A stretch of DNA of 64,000 nucleotides from Pantoea nemavictus (GCF_037479095.1 NZ_JBBGZW010000001.1:4092001-4156000), one strand, 5' to 3'; shown: positions 1-9,291, numbered from the stretch's first letter. Notes: generated by a model not told the origin, from the sequence alone. Numbers and translations are program-made.

Positions 1-2198
1 GTCAGCGTGACAGTCTGGCGGGCTTCTCGTTGCCGGGCTTTACGCTTGAGGAGGAGGGCAGCACGTTGGTGATCGCCACCGATAAGCTACGGGTAATCGT
101 GCATCAGCCGCTGGCGCTGGAGTGGCAATATTGCGACAGCGCCGGCGCGTGGCAACTGCTGACCTGCGATCGCCCGACCAGCGCCTATCAAATCAATGCG
201 CACGGCGATGGCGTGGCGCACTATCAGCGCCGCATGCACGATGACCGTTATTATGGTCTGGGTGAGAAAAGCGGTGATTTGCAGCGCAACGGCCAGCGCT
301 ATGAGATGCGCAACCTTGATGCCATGGGTTACAACGCGGCCTCCACCGACCCGCTGTACAAACACGTGCCGTTCACCATTACGCGCCGCAACAACGTTAG
401 CTTTGGCCTCTATTACGATAACCTCAGCAGCAGCTGGTTTGATCTCGGCAATGAGCTCGACAACTATCATCAGCCGTATCGCCGCTGGCAGGCTGAAAGT
501 GGCGATATCGACTATTACCTGTTTGTCGGCGACAAGGTGCTGGATATCACCAAAGCCTTCGTGCGTCTGACCGGTAAAACCCTGTTCGGCCCGAAATGGA
601 GCCTCGGCTACAGCGGCTCAACCATGCATTACACCGACGCACCAGACGCACAGCATCAGCTAATGAACTTCATTCGCCTGTGCGAAGAGCACGATATTCC
701 GTGTGATTCCTTCCAGCTCTCCTCCGGCTATACCTCGATCAACAACAAGCGCTACGTATTTAACTGGAATTACGACAAAGTGCCGCAGCCTGAAGTGATG
801 AGCCAGGCGTTTCACGACGCCGGCTTGCGCCTCGCCGCCAATATCAAACCGTGTTTGTTGCAGGATCATCCGCGCTACCACGAGGTGGCGGAACAAGGGT
901 TGTTTATTCGCGACTCCGAAGAGGATGCGCCGGAGCGTTCGGTGTTCTGGGATGATGAAGGTTCGCATCTCGATTTCACTCATCCGCAAGCCGTGGCGTG
1001 GTGGCAGGAAAACGTCACCAAGCAGCTGCTGGAGAAGGGCATCGATTCCACCTGGAACGACAACAACGAATACGAAGTGTGGGATGGCGAAGCGCGCTGT
1101 CACGGTTTTGGCACGCCGATAGCGATTAAACATATCCGCCCGGTCATGCCGCTGCTGATGATGCGCGCCTCGATGGAAGCGCAGCAGCGCTTCGCACCGG
1201 ACAAGCGTCCATTCCTGATCTCCCGTTCGGGCTGTGCCGGGATGCAGCGATATGTGCAGACCTGGAGCGGCGACAACCGCACCAACTGGAACACGCTGCG
1301 CTACAACATCCGCATGGGATTAGGCATGAGCTTGTCCGGGTTGTACAACGTGGGACATGATGTCGGCGGTTTTTCCGGCGATAAGCCGGACGCAGAACTG
1401 TTTGTGCGCTGGGTACAAAATGGCGTGATGCATCCGCGCTTTACCATCCACTCCTGGAATGATGATCACACGGTTAACGAACCCTGGATGTATCCGGCGG
1501 CTACGCCTGCGATCCGTGCGGCCATGGCGCTGCGCTATCGTCTGCTGCCGTATCTCTACACCCTGCTGTGGCAGGCACATGCGGACGACGAGCCGATGCT
1601 GCGTCCAACCTTCCTCGATCACGAGCAGGATGCGCAGACGTTTGCCGAGTGCGATGAGTTTATGCTGGGACGCGATCTGCTGGTGGCCAGCGTGGTCGAA
1701 CCCGGCCAGCGTCAACGTCGTCTATGGTTGCCCGACAACCAATCTGGCTGGTATGACTTTGCCAGCCAGCAGTGGTACAGCGGCGGTCAGTGGATCACCC
1801 TGGATGCGCCGCTGGAAATCCAGCCGATGCTGGTGCGTGCCGGTGCCGCTTTACCGCTGAGTGAACGTCTGCGCCACGTTGATGCCCAGGCGGACGATTG
1901 CCGCACGCTGCAGCTGTTCCCGCTGCAAGGCAAAGGGATAACAACCGGCGTGCTGTTTGAGGATGATGGCGAATCCTGGGGCTATCAGCAGGGCGATGCG
2001 CTGTGGCTTAACTGGGAAATGCGCAGCGACGCTGAGGCGATTCACCTTAACTTCACCCGCAAAGGCAGTTTCCTGCCGGGATGGAAAACGCTGAAAGTGG
2101 CATTGCCGGTGGGTGAAAAGCGCAAGCTGTATATTGATGGCGTGGCAGTTGATGGCACCCAGGCTGAAGCGGTATTGGCGCGTATGACAGCGGCGTAA
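1..2198 (+). CDS. Glycoside hydrolase family 31 (alpha-glucosidase/alpha-xylosidase type), 5' end outside window
   Basis: GH31 retaining glycosidase, releasing terminal alpha-linked sugars from oligosaccharides; probably cytoplasmic. The frame is open to the left edge, so the true start lies upstream; a TTG at 30 is internal. Counting from that TTG, the catalytic nucleophile is Asp344 in the WNDNNEY motif and the acid/base is Asp415 in the TWSGDN motif. GHDVGGF follows, then beta-sandwich domains at the C-terminus. The visible 722 residues leave only some tens missing compared with family members of about 770-800. Exact substrate cannot be told from sequence. A hairpin follows the stop codon. 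Family assignment is firm. Confidence 0.88.
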   Translation, partial: QRDSLAGFSLPGFTLEEEGSTLVIATDKLRVIVHQPLALEWQYCDSAGAWQLLTCDRPTSAYQINAHGDGVAHYQRRMHDDRYYGLGEKSGDLQRNGQRYEMRNLDAMGYNAASTDPLYKHVPFTITRRNNVSFGLYYDNLSSSWFDLGNELDNYHQPYRRWQAESGDIDYYLFVGDKVLDITKAFVRLTGKTLFGPKWSLGYSGSTMHYTDAPDAQHQLMNFIRLCEEHDIPCDSFQLSSGYTSINNKRYVFNWNYDKVPQPEVMSQAFHDAGLRLAANIKPCLLQDHPRYHEVAEQGLFIRDSEEDAPERSVFWDDEGSHLDFTHPQAVAWWQENVTKQLLEKGIDSTWNDNNEYEVWDGEARCHGFGTPIAIKHIRPVMPLLMMRASMEAQQRFAPDKRPFLISRSGCAGMQRYVQTWSGDNRTNWNTLRYNIRMGLGMSLSGLYNVGHDVGGFSGDKPDAELFVRWVQNGVMHPRFTIHSWNDDHTVNEPWMYPAATPAIRAAMALRYRLLPYLYTLLWQAHADDEPMLRPTFLDHEQDAQTFAECDEFMLGRDLLVASVVEPGQRQRRLWLPDNQSGWYDFASQQWYSGGQWITLDAPLEIQPMLVRAGAALPLSERLRHVDAQADDCRTLQLFPLQGKGITTGVLFEDDGESWGYQQGDALWLNWEMRSDAEAIHLNFTRKGSFLPGWKTLKVALPVGEKRKLYIDGVAVDGTQAEAVLARMTAA

Positions 2199-2207
2199 CA
2201 CAGCTAA

Positions 2208-2239
2208 GGCACGTGCGAACATTAACTCTCGCACGTGCC
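2208..2239 (+). terminator. Hairpin after the GH31 gene
   Basis: Perfect 11-bp inverted repeat (GGCACGTGCGA and TCGCACGTGCC) with a 10-nt loop, ten bases past the GH31 stop codon. There is no T-run, so it may stabilise the mRNA 3' end more than terminate transcription. Confidence 0.5.
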
Positions 2240-2318
2240 GTAGCGGCGCGATTTATCGCGCATTTCTAATGCTGGTAATTTGGTCATCCGGTTATGACTG
2301 CGCAATAAATTGCGCCGC
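2240..2318. repeat. Dispersed palindromic repeat, copy 1 (split form)
   Basis: Unit GTAGCGGCGCGATTTATCGC at 2240 and its near-complement GCGCAATAAATTGCGCCGC at 2300-2318, separated by 38 bp. The same unit recurs at 36996-37055 and 48128-48189, always between genes. Confidence 0.6.
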
Positions 2319-2342
2319 ATACACAATATGCCGTTTATGACA

Positions 2343-2888
2343 TCAATCGATTAACTTTTTTGCCCGTGCCAGCAGAAACGCAGTCACCGATGTTGCATCG
2401 CTGATCTTGCCGGCCAGAATTAATTCAAGAAACGCATCGATTTTGATTTTTCTGGCGGTTAATCCCACTTCTTCGGCATCAAGGTTTTGCCCTTGATACG
2501 TCAAATCGCGTGCCAGGTAAATGTGATAACCCTGGGCGGAGTAGCCTTGCGCTAACTTTTGATAACCCACGTAATCAAGCTGTCCGGCAAGTAACCCGGT
2601 TTCTTCTAACAGCTCCCCGGCAGCCAGATCTTCGGGAGAGGCATCCGGCGCAAGCTCCCAACTACCCTGAGGCAGCTCAACGGTGCGCTCACCGAGCGGA
2701 TAGCGATACTGTTCAACCACATAAATGTGGTCATCTTCCACCGGCAACACCACCACAAAATCACTCTTCTCAATCACCGAATAGATGCCTTCGCTGCCAT
2801 CGGCGCGCTGAATTTTATCCTCTTTCAGCGTTAACCAGCGATTGCGGTAGATTTCAGTTGACGCGAGCGTATGGATTTCAGGTTTCAC
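2343..2888 (-). CDS. Nudix hydrolase (ADP-ribose pyrophosphatase-like)
   Basis: 181-residue Nudix-fold protein, expected to hydrolyse a nucleoside diphosphate linked to another moiety, with ADP-ribose or a nucleotide sugar most likely. The GTG at 2888 is chosen as start because GGAGG lies 7 nt upstream; frames starting further up would add 14-19 residues without a better ribosome site. The Nudix box starts at ELPQGSWE and ends GELLEETGL (residues 91-99). The box arginine is replaced by Gly91, while catalytic glutamates 92, 95 and 96 remain. It stands alone between the GH31 gene and a LysR gene. Substrate is not determined. Confidence 0.8.
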   Translation of the reverse strand: MKPEIHTLASTEIYRNRWLTLKEDKIQRADGSEGIYSVIEKSDFVVVLPVEDDHIYVVEQYRYPLGERTVELPQGSWELAPDASPEDLAAGELLEETGLLAGQLDYVGYQKLAQGYSAQGYHIYLARDLTYQGQNLDAEEVGLTARKIKIDAFLELILAGKISDATSVTAFLLARAKKLID

Positions 2889-2953
2889 TGTCGGCCTCCA
2901 CGATGTTGATGAGTGGATAACTATAACCATGATAAGCCTGCGCATTATCCGAA

Positions 2954-3838
2954 TTATTGCGCGACCGCCTGCATCGCCTGTTTCAGGGCATGCAGAAACA
3001 CCGTCACCCGTGTCGGTAAATGGCGGGTGGTGGGAAACAGCGCCCAGACGCCCAGAATCTGCGGTTGTGCATCACCCAGGGCAATTTCGACCAGCTCACC
3101 GCTCGCTAACTCCTCCTGCACATCCCACGCCGAGAGCTGTGCGATGCCGCTCCCGGCGACACACAAGGTGCGCACGCCCTCGACGTTGCTGCCGCTAAAA
3201 CGCCCTTCGACGCTCAGTGTGGATATATGGTCATCAACCATAAAGCTCCACTGCAGCACGCCAGATAAGCGCAGACAATTATGCTGATGCAGGTCGGCCA
3301 GCGTCTGCGGTGTCCCGCAGCGGGTTAAATAGTCCGGTGAAGCACACAATACGCGCGGATTATCCGCCAGCCGCTGCGCCACTAAGCGGGAATCGCGCAG
3401 CGGCGCAATGCGGATCGCCACATCGTAGCCGAGCCCGACAATATCCGTGACGTTATCGCTGAGCTGAAACTCAATCCGCAACTCGGGATTCTCCGCCATC
3501 AGCGCGGGCAGCAATGGGATAATGGTGCGGCGGCCAAAGCCAGAAGGGGCAGTAATGCGCAGCTGGCCAGTGGCACCTTGCTTATCCGGCGAGAACAGAT
3601 TGCGCGCGCTTTGCTCGGTCTCTGCCAGCGTTTTAGCGTAGGGCAGAAACTCTTCACCTTCATCGGTCAGCGCAATGGCGCGCGTGGTGCGGTGCAGCAG
3701 GCGTACGCCGAGATCCTCCTCCAGCGAAGCGAGCCGGCGCGATACGGTCATCGGGGTGGTATTCAGTCGCCGCGCCGCCTGCGTCAGACTGCGCGTCTGC
3801 GACACCATCAGGAAAACCTCAACATCTTTTGAGTTCAT
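2954..3838 (-). CDS. LysR-family transcriptional regulator
   Basis: 294 residues. An N-terminal winged helix-turn-helix (about residues 1-60, typical AARRLNTTPMTVSRRLASLE recognition region) is followed by a periplasmic-binding-like effector domain. Divergent from the Old Yellow Enzyme gene at 3941 with a 102-bp shared promoter region that holds an inverted repeat, so it is the likely regulator of that gene. The effector is unknown; an electrophile or quinone is plausible from the target but not shown. Confidence 0.88.
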   Translation of the reverse strand: MNSKDVEVFLMVSQTRSLTQAARRLNTTPMTVSRRLASLEEDLGVRLLHRTTRAIALTDEGEEFLPYAKTLAETEQSARNLFSPDKQGATGQLRITAPSGFGRRTIIPLLPALMAENPELRIEFQLSDNVTDIVGLGYDVAIRIAPLRDSRLVAQRLADNPRVLCASPDYLTRCGTPQTLADLHQHNCLRLSGVLQWSFMVDDHISTLSVEGRFSGSNVEGVRTLCVAGSGIAQLSAWDVQEELASGELVEIALGDAQPQILGVWALFPTTRHLPTRVTVFLHALKQAMQAVAQ

Positions 3839-3873
3839 TGTAACGATTTCCGTTATACAGACGTATCATCATC

Positions 3874-3907
3874 GGCCATTTTTGTCATTATGGCCATCCA
3901 CTATACT
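3874..3907. promoter_or_regulatory. Divergent promoter region between lysR and the OYE gene
   Basis: Inverted repeat GGCCAT-N10-ATGGCC (3874-3895) followed by a TATACT -10-like hexamer at 3902-3907 reading toward the OYE gene. A dyad just upstream of a -10 is where LysR proteins usually bind. Confidence 0.4.
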
Positions 3908-3940
3908 GCGCTCTGTAGATAATTCTCCTGCGAGAGCAAT

Positions 3941-5035
3941 ATGAGTGATAAACATCTTTTCCAGAGCGGGACGCTGAATCGACTGGTGCTGAAAAATCGC
4001 ATCATGGTGGCGCCCATGACGCGCATCTCTGCCAGCGTCGACGGCGTGCCGGGCGAACGTATGCGGCACTATTATCAACGCTTCGTGCGCGGTGGCTTTG
4101 GCGCCATCATCACCGAAGGCATGTACATCGATGAAGCCTGGTCGCAGACCTATGCGTTTCAGGCCGGCCTGGTGAATGCCAGACAGAGTGCGGGATGGCG
4201 CGCCATCACCGATCAAGTGCATCAGCGCGGCGGCAAAATCATTGCGCAGCTGATGCATGCCGGTGCGATTTCCCAGGGCAATATTTATCGCTCAACCACC
4301 CTTGCGCCATCAGCGCTAGCGCCGCGTGGCGAGCAACTGAGCTTTTACCACGGGCATGGCGCGTATCCGTTGCCAGACGCAATCGATGAAGCGCAGATTC
4401 AGCAGGTGATCGACAGTTTTGCGCAAGCCGCCGCGCGGGCCATCGGCGAGGCGGGTTTTGATGGTATCGAGATCCACGCGGCCAACGGCTATCTGCTCGA
4501 CCAGTTCTTTACCGACTACACCAACCAGCGCAGCGATCGCTGGGGCGGCAACATCGCGCAACGTCTGTCGCTGACGCTGGCGGTGATTGCGGCAGTGCGG
4601 CAACGCGTTGGCAACGACGCCACCCTTGGCGTGCGTATTTCGCAGGGCAAAGTGAATGATTTCCACCACAAATGGCGGGAGGGCGAAGCGGGTGCGCGCC
4701 AGGTGTTTGCCTTGCTGGCGGAGGCGGGCGTGGATTATCTGCATCTCACCGAATATGACGCGCTGCAGCCGGCGTTTGCAGATTCAGCCTACTCGCTGGT
4801 GCAGCTGGCGCGTAAGGCCGCGCCTAATCTGACTATCGTTGCCAATGGTTCGTTAGGTGATGCCAGCCGCGCCGCGCAGGCATTGGAGCAGGGGGCAGAT
4901 TATGTCTCAATGGGTAAAAGTGCGCTGGCCAATCCTGACTGGCCGATGCGGATTCGTGATGGCGTAGAGCTGCGTGAGTTTGACAAAAATCTGCTGGCGC
5001 CATCTGCAGATGTGAAAAACTGCGAACTGGTATAA
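3941..5035 (+). CDS. NADH:flavin oxidoreductase, Old Yellow Enzyme family
   Basis: 364-residue FMN-dependent TIM-barrel ene-reductase, expected to reduce activated C=C bonds (alpha,beta-unsaturated carbonyls, quinones, nitro compounds) with NAD(P)H in the cytoplasm. Seen: N-terminal phosphate-binding start (FQSGTLNRLVLKNRIMVAPM), the substrate-anchoring H-A-A-N motif in GIEIHAANGYLLDQFF, and the TNQRSDRWGG signature. The start ATG has a GAGAG ribosome site. Probably controlled by the divergent LysR protein. It is related to NemA but is not next to the NemR-like gene found at 27.8 kb. Natural substrate unknown. Confidence 0.85.
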   Translation: MSDKHLFQSGTLNRLVLKNRIMVAPMTRISASVDGVPGERMRHYYQRFVRGGFGAIITEGMYIDEAWSQTYAFQAGLVNARQSAGWRAITDQVHQRGGKIIAQLMHAGAISQGNIYRSTTLAPSALAPRGEQLSFYHGHGAYPLPDAIDEAQIQQVIDSFAQAAARAIGEAGFDGIEIHAANGYLLDQFFTDYTNQRSDRWGGNIAQRLSLTLAVIAAVRQRVGNDATLGVRISQGKVNDFHHKWREGEAGARQVFALLAEAGVDYLHLTEYDALQPAFADSAYSLVQLARKAAPNLTIVANGSLGDASRAAQALEQGADYVSMGKSALANPDWPMRIRDGVELREFDKNLLAPSADVKNCELV

Positions 5036-5079
5036 ACCTGTTAGTCGGCGCCCGACCCGCGCCTGATCTCTTTCCCTGC

Positions 5080-5113
5080 GGTGGAAGTTGTCCAACATTG
5101 TCCAACTTCCGCC
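5080..5113. other. Inverted repeat upstream of the TonB receptor gene
   Basis: GGTGGAAGTTG and CAACTTCCGCC form an 11-bp stem with one wobble pair around a 12-nt loop, 45 bp after the OYE stop. It lacks a T-run. It could be the OYE 3' hairpin or an operator for the receptor gene; nothing decides between these. Confidence 0.35.
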
Positions 5114-5121
5114 GATGCGCA

Positions 5122-5136
5122 TGAGTATGATTCGCG
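5122..5136 (+). promoter_or_regulatory. Weak Fur-box-like sequence upstream of the TonB receptor
   Basis: TGAGTATGATTCGCG agrees with the 7-1-7 Fur pattern TGATAAT-G-ATTATCA at about 10 of 15 positions, 26 bp before the receptor start. The location suits Fur repression but the match is poor. Confidence 0.25.
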
Positions 5137-5161
5137 TTTTCAACTACGACTCTATTCGATC

Positions 5162-7108
5162 ATGCGCACAGCGACTTTTACCCTAAAACCTCTCTCTTTA
5201 GCCTGCTTGATGGTGCTGACGCCGGCAACGGCTTTCGCGCTCGACGATGACAGTCGCGCCGACACGCTGGTGGTGACCGCTGCCGGATTTGAACAGCGGC
5301 TGGAAGATGCGCCAGCCTCGGTCACGGTGATCAATGGCGACGATCTGCGTAAGCGATCGAACAACAATCTGGCTGATGCGGTACGCGATGTTGAAGGCGT
5401 CGCGGTGATTGGCGGCGCCAACGAAAGTGATATCTCTATTCGCGGCATGCCGGGGGATTACACCCTGATTCTGGTGGATGGCATCCGTCAAAGCGGGCGC
5501 GATTCGCGCGTAAACGGCAATGGGGGCTACGAACAGAGCTTCATTCCGCCGGCGTCGGCGATCGAGCGCATCGAAGTGATCCGTGGGCCGATGTCATCGC
5601 TGTATGGATCGGATGCCATCGGCGGCGTGATCAACATTATTACCCGCAAAGTCACCCAGCAGTGGAATGGCTCACTTTCATGGGATTATGCCGTCCGCCA
5701 GCATAAGGATCAGGGCAACGCCAGCAATAACCAGTTTTACCTGAACGGTCCGCTGATTGCCGAACGGCTCGGTTTACAGCTGTGGGGCCGTTATCTCAAT
5801 CGTCAGGGCGACGACAATGTGCAGACCACCAACGGCTATACCCAGGCCGATCACCGTGATATTACCGCTCGCCTTGCGTTTACGCCGAATGCGCAGCATG
5901 ACATTACGCTGGAAGGTGGCGTGAGCCGGTTAAAGAACGGGGAAGGTGAGAGCGCTAACTGGGCGACGCGTGAACAGAAGAACAATCGCGATCACTGGTC
6001 ACTGGCGCATGAAGGGCGCTGGGGTTGGGCGACCTCAACGCTGACCTTTTCCCAGGAAGAAACCAGCCGCGAAGGGCTTGCCAGCCCTGCGCAAGCCGAT
6101 GTCTATGGCCGTAAACCGACCATCAAAAACAGCGTGTTTGATGCGAAGTTGGTGATGCCAACCGCCTATCACACCACCACAGCCGGTGCCCAGTGGCAGC
6201 AAAATGCGCTCACCGATTGGAATCAGGGCGACGGTACCCGCGTGGACCATCGCTACAGCGTATTGCAGCGCGCGCTGTTCCTCGAAGATGAGTGGCGCAT
6301 GCTGGAATCCTTCTCGCTTACGGGTGGCTTACGTCTCGATAATCATGAGCAATACGGCAACCATTACAGCCCACGTATTTATGGCATCTGGTATGTCAGT
6401 GACGAATGGACCTTGAAAGGTGGCGTGGCGCGCGGTTTCAAAGCACCAGAAATTAGAGCGGTGATTGAGGATTATGCGGTGCTACGCCGTAATACCTATG
6501 CGATGTTGGGCAATCCTAATCTGAAGCCGGAAACCAGCACCAACTATGAGCTATCGGCGATGTGGTCAAATCGCGACGATCTCTCGGCCAGCGCAACCTT
6601 TTTCTACAACGATTTCAAAGACAAACTCTCGACGGTCACCACCGACCAGCGTTGGAATGGCTATATCGTCATGGATCGCGTCAATATCGATAAAGCGGTC
6701 ATCCGCGGTGTGGAGTTGACCGGCAGCTGGAAAATCACGCCTGAGCTGTCGCTGAAAGGCAACTATACCTGGCTCGACTCCGAGCAGAAAAGTGGCAGCA
6801 ACCGTGGCGCGCCGCTGGCGTTGACGCCTAAGCACAAAGCGAGTCTGCGCAGTGAATGGCGTGTGAGCGCCGCTACTCAGCTGTGGGCGGCCGGAAATTA
6901 CTATGGCAAAGAGTATGGCACTAGCGTTACGGCGGAAGCGGCACCGGATTACATCACCGCTGATGTGGGTGTGTCGCATCAGTTAACGCACAACCTGACG
7001 TTAAACGGCGCCATTTATAATCTTGGCGACAAGCGTCTGGACGACGAAACCTATGGCACGGTTAACTATGGCCGTACTTTCTGGGGGGGCGTGACGCTCA
7101 GCTTCTGA
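5162..7108 (+). CDS. TonB-dependent outer-membrane receptor (siderophore type)
   Basis: 648-residue outer-membrane ligand-gated porin, close in length to CirA. The start at 5162 gives a clean signal peptide (MRTATFTLKPLSLACLMVL, cleavage after AFA). A TonB box (DTLVVTAAG) follows, then the plug domain with its IRGM and LILVDGIR segments and the IERIEVIRGPMSSLYGSDAIGG signature, then a 22-strand barrel ending in an aromatic F. Substrate is probably a catecholate siderophore by family resemblance. Its 3' end overlaps the convergent histidine kinase gene by 11 bp. Uptake would need TonB-ExbBD and an inner-membrane transporter from elsewhere. Confidence 0.85.
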   Translation: MRTATFTLKPLSLACLMVLTPATAFALDDDSRADTLVVTAAGFEQRLEDAPASVTVINGDDLRKRSNNNLADAVRDVEGVAVIGGANESDISIRGMPGDYTLILVDGIRQSGRDSRVNGNGGYEQSFIPPASAIERIEVIRGPMSSLYGSDAIGGVINIITRKVTQQWNGSLSWDYAVRQHKDQGNASNNQFYLNGPLIAERLGLQLWGRYLNRQGDDNVQTTNGYTQADHRDITARLAFTPNAQHDITLEGGVSRLKNGEGESANWATREQKNNRDHWSLAHEGRWGWATSTLTFSQEETSREGLASPAQADVYGRKPTIKNSVFDAKLVMPTAYHTTTAGAQWQQNALTDWNQGDGTRVDHRYSVLQRALFLEDEWRMLESFSLTGGLRLDNHEQYGNHYSPRIYGIWYVSDEWTLKGGVARGFKAPEIRAVIEDYAVLRRNTYAMLGNPNLKPETSTNYELSAMWSNRDDLSASATFFYNDFKDKLSTVTTDQRWNGYIVMDRVNIDKAVIRGVELTGSWKITPELSLKGNYTWLDSEQKSGSNRGAPLALTPKHKASLRSEWRVSAATQLWAAGNYYGKEYGTSVTAEAAPDYITADVGVSHQLTHNLTLNGAIYNLGDKRLDDETYGTVNYGRTFWGGVTLSF

Positions 7109-8462
7109 CACCGTCTGGCAGCATGACGGTGGCACATAAACCGGCCGGGGGACGATTCGCCAGAATCAGTTCCCCGCCGTGCGCGTGAATGTTTGATTGG
7201 GCGATGGCTAATCCCAGGCCCAAACCGCCGCCTGCAGTGTTATCGGCACGCGCGGTTTCGCTGAAACGCACGAAGGGTTCACAGGCCTGTGCCAACTGTT
7301 CAGTGGGTAACCCCGCGCCCTGATCCAGCACCTCAATCCGCACCCATCCTGGATGATGAATGAGCGTCACTTCAGCTTCGCCGCCATACAACAGCGCGTT
7401 TTCGATCAGGTTGCTCAGCGCGCGCTTAATCGCCAGCGGGCGACACATCAGTTCACTGTGCGGCTCGCCTTGCCAGCGCACGCGTTTCCCCAGCGAGAGA
7501 TAACGGCGCGTCAACTCATCTAGCATCTGGCTGAGGTTGCAACGCTGCGGTAGCTCCTGCTGCACGTCGCCGCGAATGAAATGCAGGGTTTCACTCACCA
7601 TGGCGCGCAGCTCGTTCAGGCTCTCCAGCATATCCTCACGCGCGTCGCCGTCGGGCATCAATTCCACTTGCAAACGCAGTTCCGTTATCGGCGTGTTGAG
7701 ATCGTGACTCATGGCGGCCAGCATGCGCGTGCGGCTATCAAGATGGCGCGCCAGCCGAAGCTGCATCAGGTTGAAAGCCTGGGTTAACTCCCGCGACTCC
7801 TGCGGTCCGCTGAGCGGCAGCGTGCTGCTCCCTTCGCCGCGGCTGATTGCCTCTGCGGCAGTTGCCAGGCGACGAATCGGCCTGACAACGCGATAGATAA
7901 AATAGAGGCTGAGCAACAGCAGCGGCACGCTGACAATCGGCAGAGAAAATGACAAGAGTTGCGTCCACTCGTAGGCGGGCATCACCGATTGCACGCTATT
8001 AAAGAAACGGCCATCGGGCAGGGCAAGAGTCGCGCGCAGGCGCAGCGGCTGGTGGCGCGCGGCGCTGAAGATGTGTCTGCGCGCCAGGCCGCCATCGGCA
8101 CTTTCGAGTTGCAGGGTTACGCTTGCAGGATGGCTTAATGCCAGCTGGCTCATTAGCGAGTCGCGCAGGCGTTGCTCCTCCTCGCGCATACTAAAGCCCA
8201 ACACTTCCGGATGCGCTGCCAGCCAAAAGCGCGCCCCATCGGCGCGTGTTAACGAGAAGTTCTCTCCGCCGCTCAGACTTTCGTGATAGGCCAGCACCAG
8301 GCGCTCGACGGCAATGTTGCGCATTGCAGGCGAGAGCAAATTGCCCAAAAATTGTGTTGCGGTCACGGCGGCGAGGTTGGCAAACAGCAACGCGAGAATC
8401 ATCAGGCAGGCGAGCTGGCTCATCATGCGCGTCGGCAGCAGCGTACGCAGTTTCTGCATCAT
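7098..8462 (-). CDS. Two-component sensor histidine kinase
   Basis: 454-residue inner-membrane kinase. TM1 at about 16-38, periplasmic sensor region of about 125 residues, TM2 at about 168-192, HAMP at about 193-245, dimerisation/phosphoacceptor His253 in MSHDLNTPIT (most family members have Arg where this has Asn256), N-box Asn355, and G-boxes DQGAG (380) and GGGLGLGLA. It overlaps the response regulator gene by 4 bp and is translated after it. Its position beside a TonB receptor and the Fur-like box ahead of the regulator suggest sensing of a siderophore or iron status, in the manner of Pseudomonas PfeS; this is inference. Confidence 0.87.
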   Translation of the reverse strand: MMQKLRTLLPTRMMSQLACLMILALLFANLAAVTATQFLGNLLSPAMRNIAVERLVLAYHESLSGGENFSLTRADGARFWLAAHPEVLGFSMREEEQRLRDSLMSQLALSHPASVTLQLESADGGLARRHIFSAARHQPLRLRATLALPDGRFFNSVQSVMPAYEWTQLLSFSLPIVSVPLLLLSLYFIYRVVRPIRRLATAAEAISRGEGSSTLPLSGPQESRELTQAFNLMQLRLARHLDSRTRMLAAMSHDLNTPITELRLQVELMPDGDAREDMLESLNELRAMVSETLHFIRGDVQQELPQRCNLSQMLDELTRRYLSLGKRVRWQGEPHSELMCRPLAIKRALSNLIENALLYGGEAEVTLIHHPGWVRIEVLDQGAGLPTEQLAQACEPFVRFSETARADNTAGGGLGLGLAIAQSNIHAHGGELILANRPPAGLCATVMLPDGVRS

Positions 8463-9199
8463 GTTGTCAGCTGCACCTCAGCGGTAAAGCGATAACCCTC
8501 GCCCCACACGGTATCCAGCAGCACGCTGCCAGGCAGAACCTGTTCCAGTTTGATGCGCAGACGGCTCACCTGGCGATCGATAGCGCGATCAAAGACTTCA
8601 TTACCTGGCGCTACGCAGTGATCCATCAGCGCTTCCCGACTTAACACCTGATAAGGATGCGCGAGAAAGGCCGTCAGCAGTTTGGATTCCATCGTGCTGA
8701 GGCGCACGGCTTGCTGCTGTGGGTTGCTAACCACCCGTGAGGCGGGATTGAATATCAGATCGGAAAAGTGCACCGCGTGCACCACAGGCTGTGGCTTTGC
8801 GCGCGGCGTGCTGGGCTGGCGTTCGGCACGTCGCAGCACCGTATGAATGCGTGCCAGTAACTCGCGCGGTTCAAAAGGTTTCACCACATAATCATCGGCA
8901 CCGCGTTCAAGCCCGGCGACGCGGTCGTCCAGGGCATCACGCGCGGTTAACAGGATCACCGGCGTTCGGTAGTGACGTTGAATCTGCTGGCAAAGCTGCA
9001 TGCCGTCGCCGTCGGGTAACATCACGTCCAACACAATCAGATCAAAGCGTGTGGTGCGCAACAAGGTCCAAAGTAAGGCAGCATCTTCGGCGGTGACCAC
9101 CGCAAAGTGCTGGCGCCGCAGATAGGTGGCAAGGGGCTCGCGGATTTTACGGTGATCGTCAACCACCAGAATTTTCATCGGTGCTGGCGTAGCGTGCAT
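8459..9199 (-). CDS. Response regulator, OmpR/PhoB family
   Basis: 246 residues. Receiver domain with acidic pair Asp14/Asp15, phosphoacceptor Asp58 (VLDVMLPDGDG) and Lys107 (VVKPFEP), then an OmpR-type winged-helix DNA-binding domain (MESKLLTAFLAHPYQVLSREAL). Cognate partner of the kinase encoded immediately downstream. The first ATG is kept because GGA lies about 10 nt upstream, although a start seven codons later is possible. A Fur-box-like sequence lies 53 bp upstream. Likely targets include the neighbouring receptor gene. Confidence 0.87.
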   Translation of the reverse strand: MHATPAPMKILVVDDHRKIREPLATYLRRQHFAVVTAEDAALLWTLLRTTRFDLIVLDVMLPDGDGMQLCQQIQRHYRTPVILLTARDALDDRVAGLERGADDYVVKPFEPRELLARIHTVLRRAERQPSTPRAKPQPVVHAVHFSDLIFNPASRVVSNPQQQAVRLSTMESKLLTAFLAHPYQVLSREALMDHCVAPGNEVFDRAIDRQVSRLRIKLEQVLPGSVLLDTVWGEGYRFTAEVQLTT

Positions 9200-9252
9200 G
9201 GCGGGTGTTCCAGAGAAAAGCGTGCCCAGGCGGCAAAGAGCCGTAGCTTAAT

Positions 9253-9267
9253 TGAGAATGCTTTTCA
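9253..9267 (-). promoter_or_regulatory. Candidate Fur box ahead of the two-component operon
   Basis: TGAGAATGCTTTTCA fits the 7-1-7 Fur pattern TGATAAT-G-ATTATCA at 12 of 15 positions. It lies 53 bp upstream of the response-regulator start, where Fur-Fe would repress the kinase/regulator pair. Confidence 0.55.
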
Positions 9268-9291
9268 TCTGCAACTACAACTGCGCGCTAA

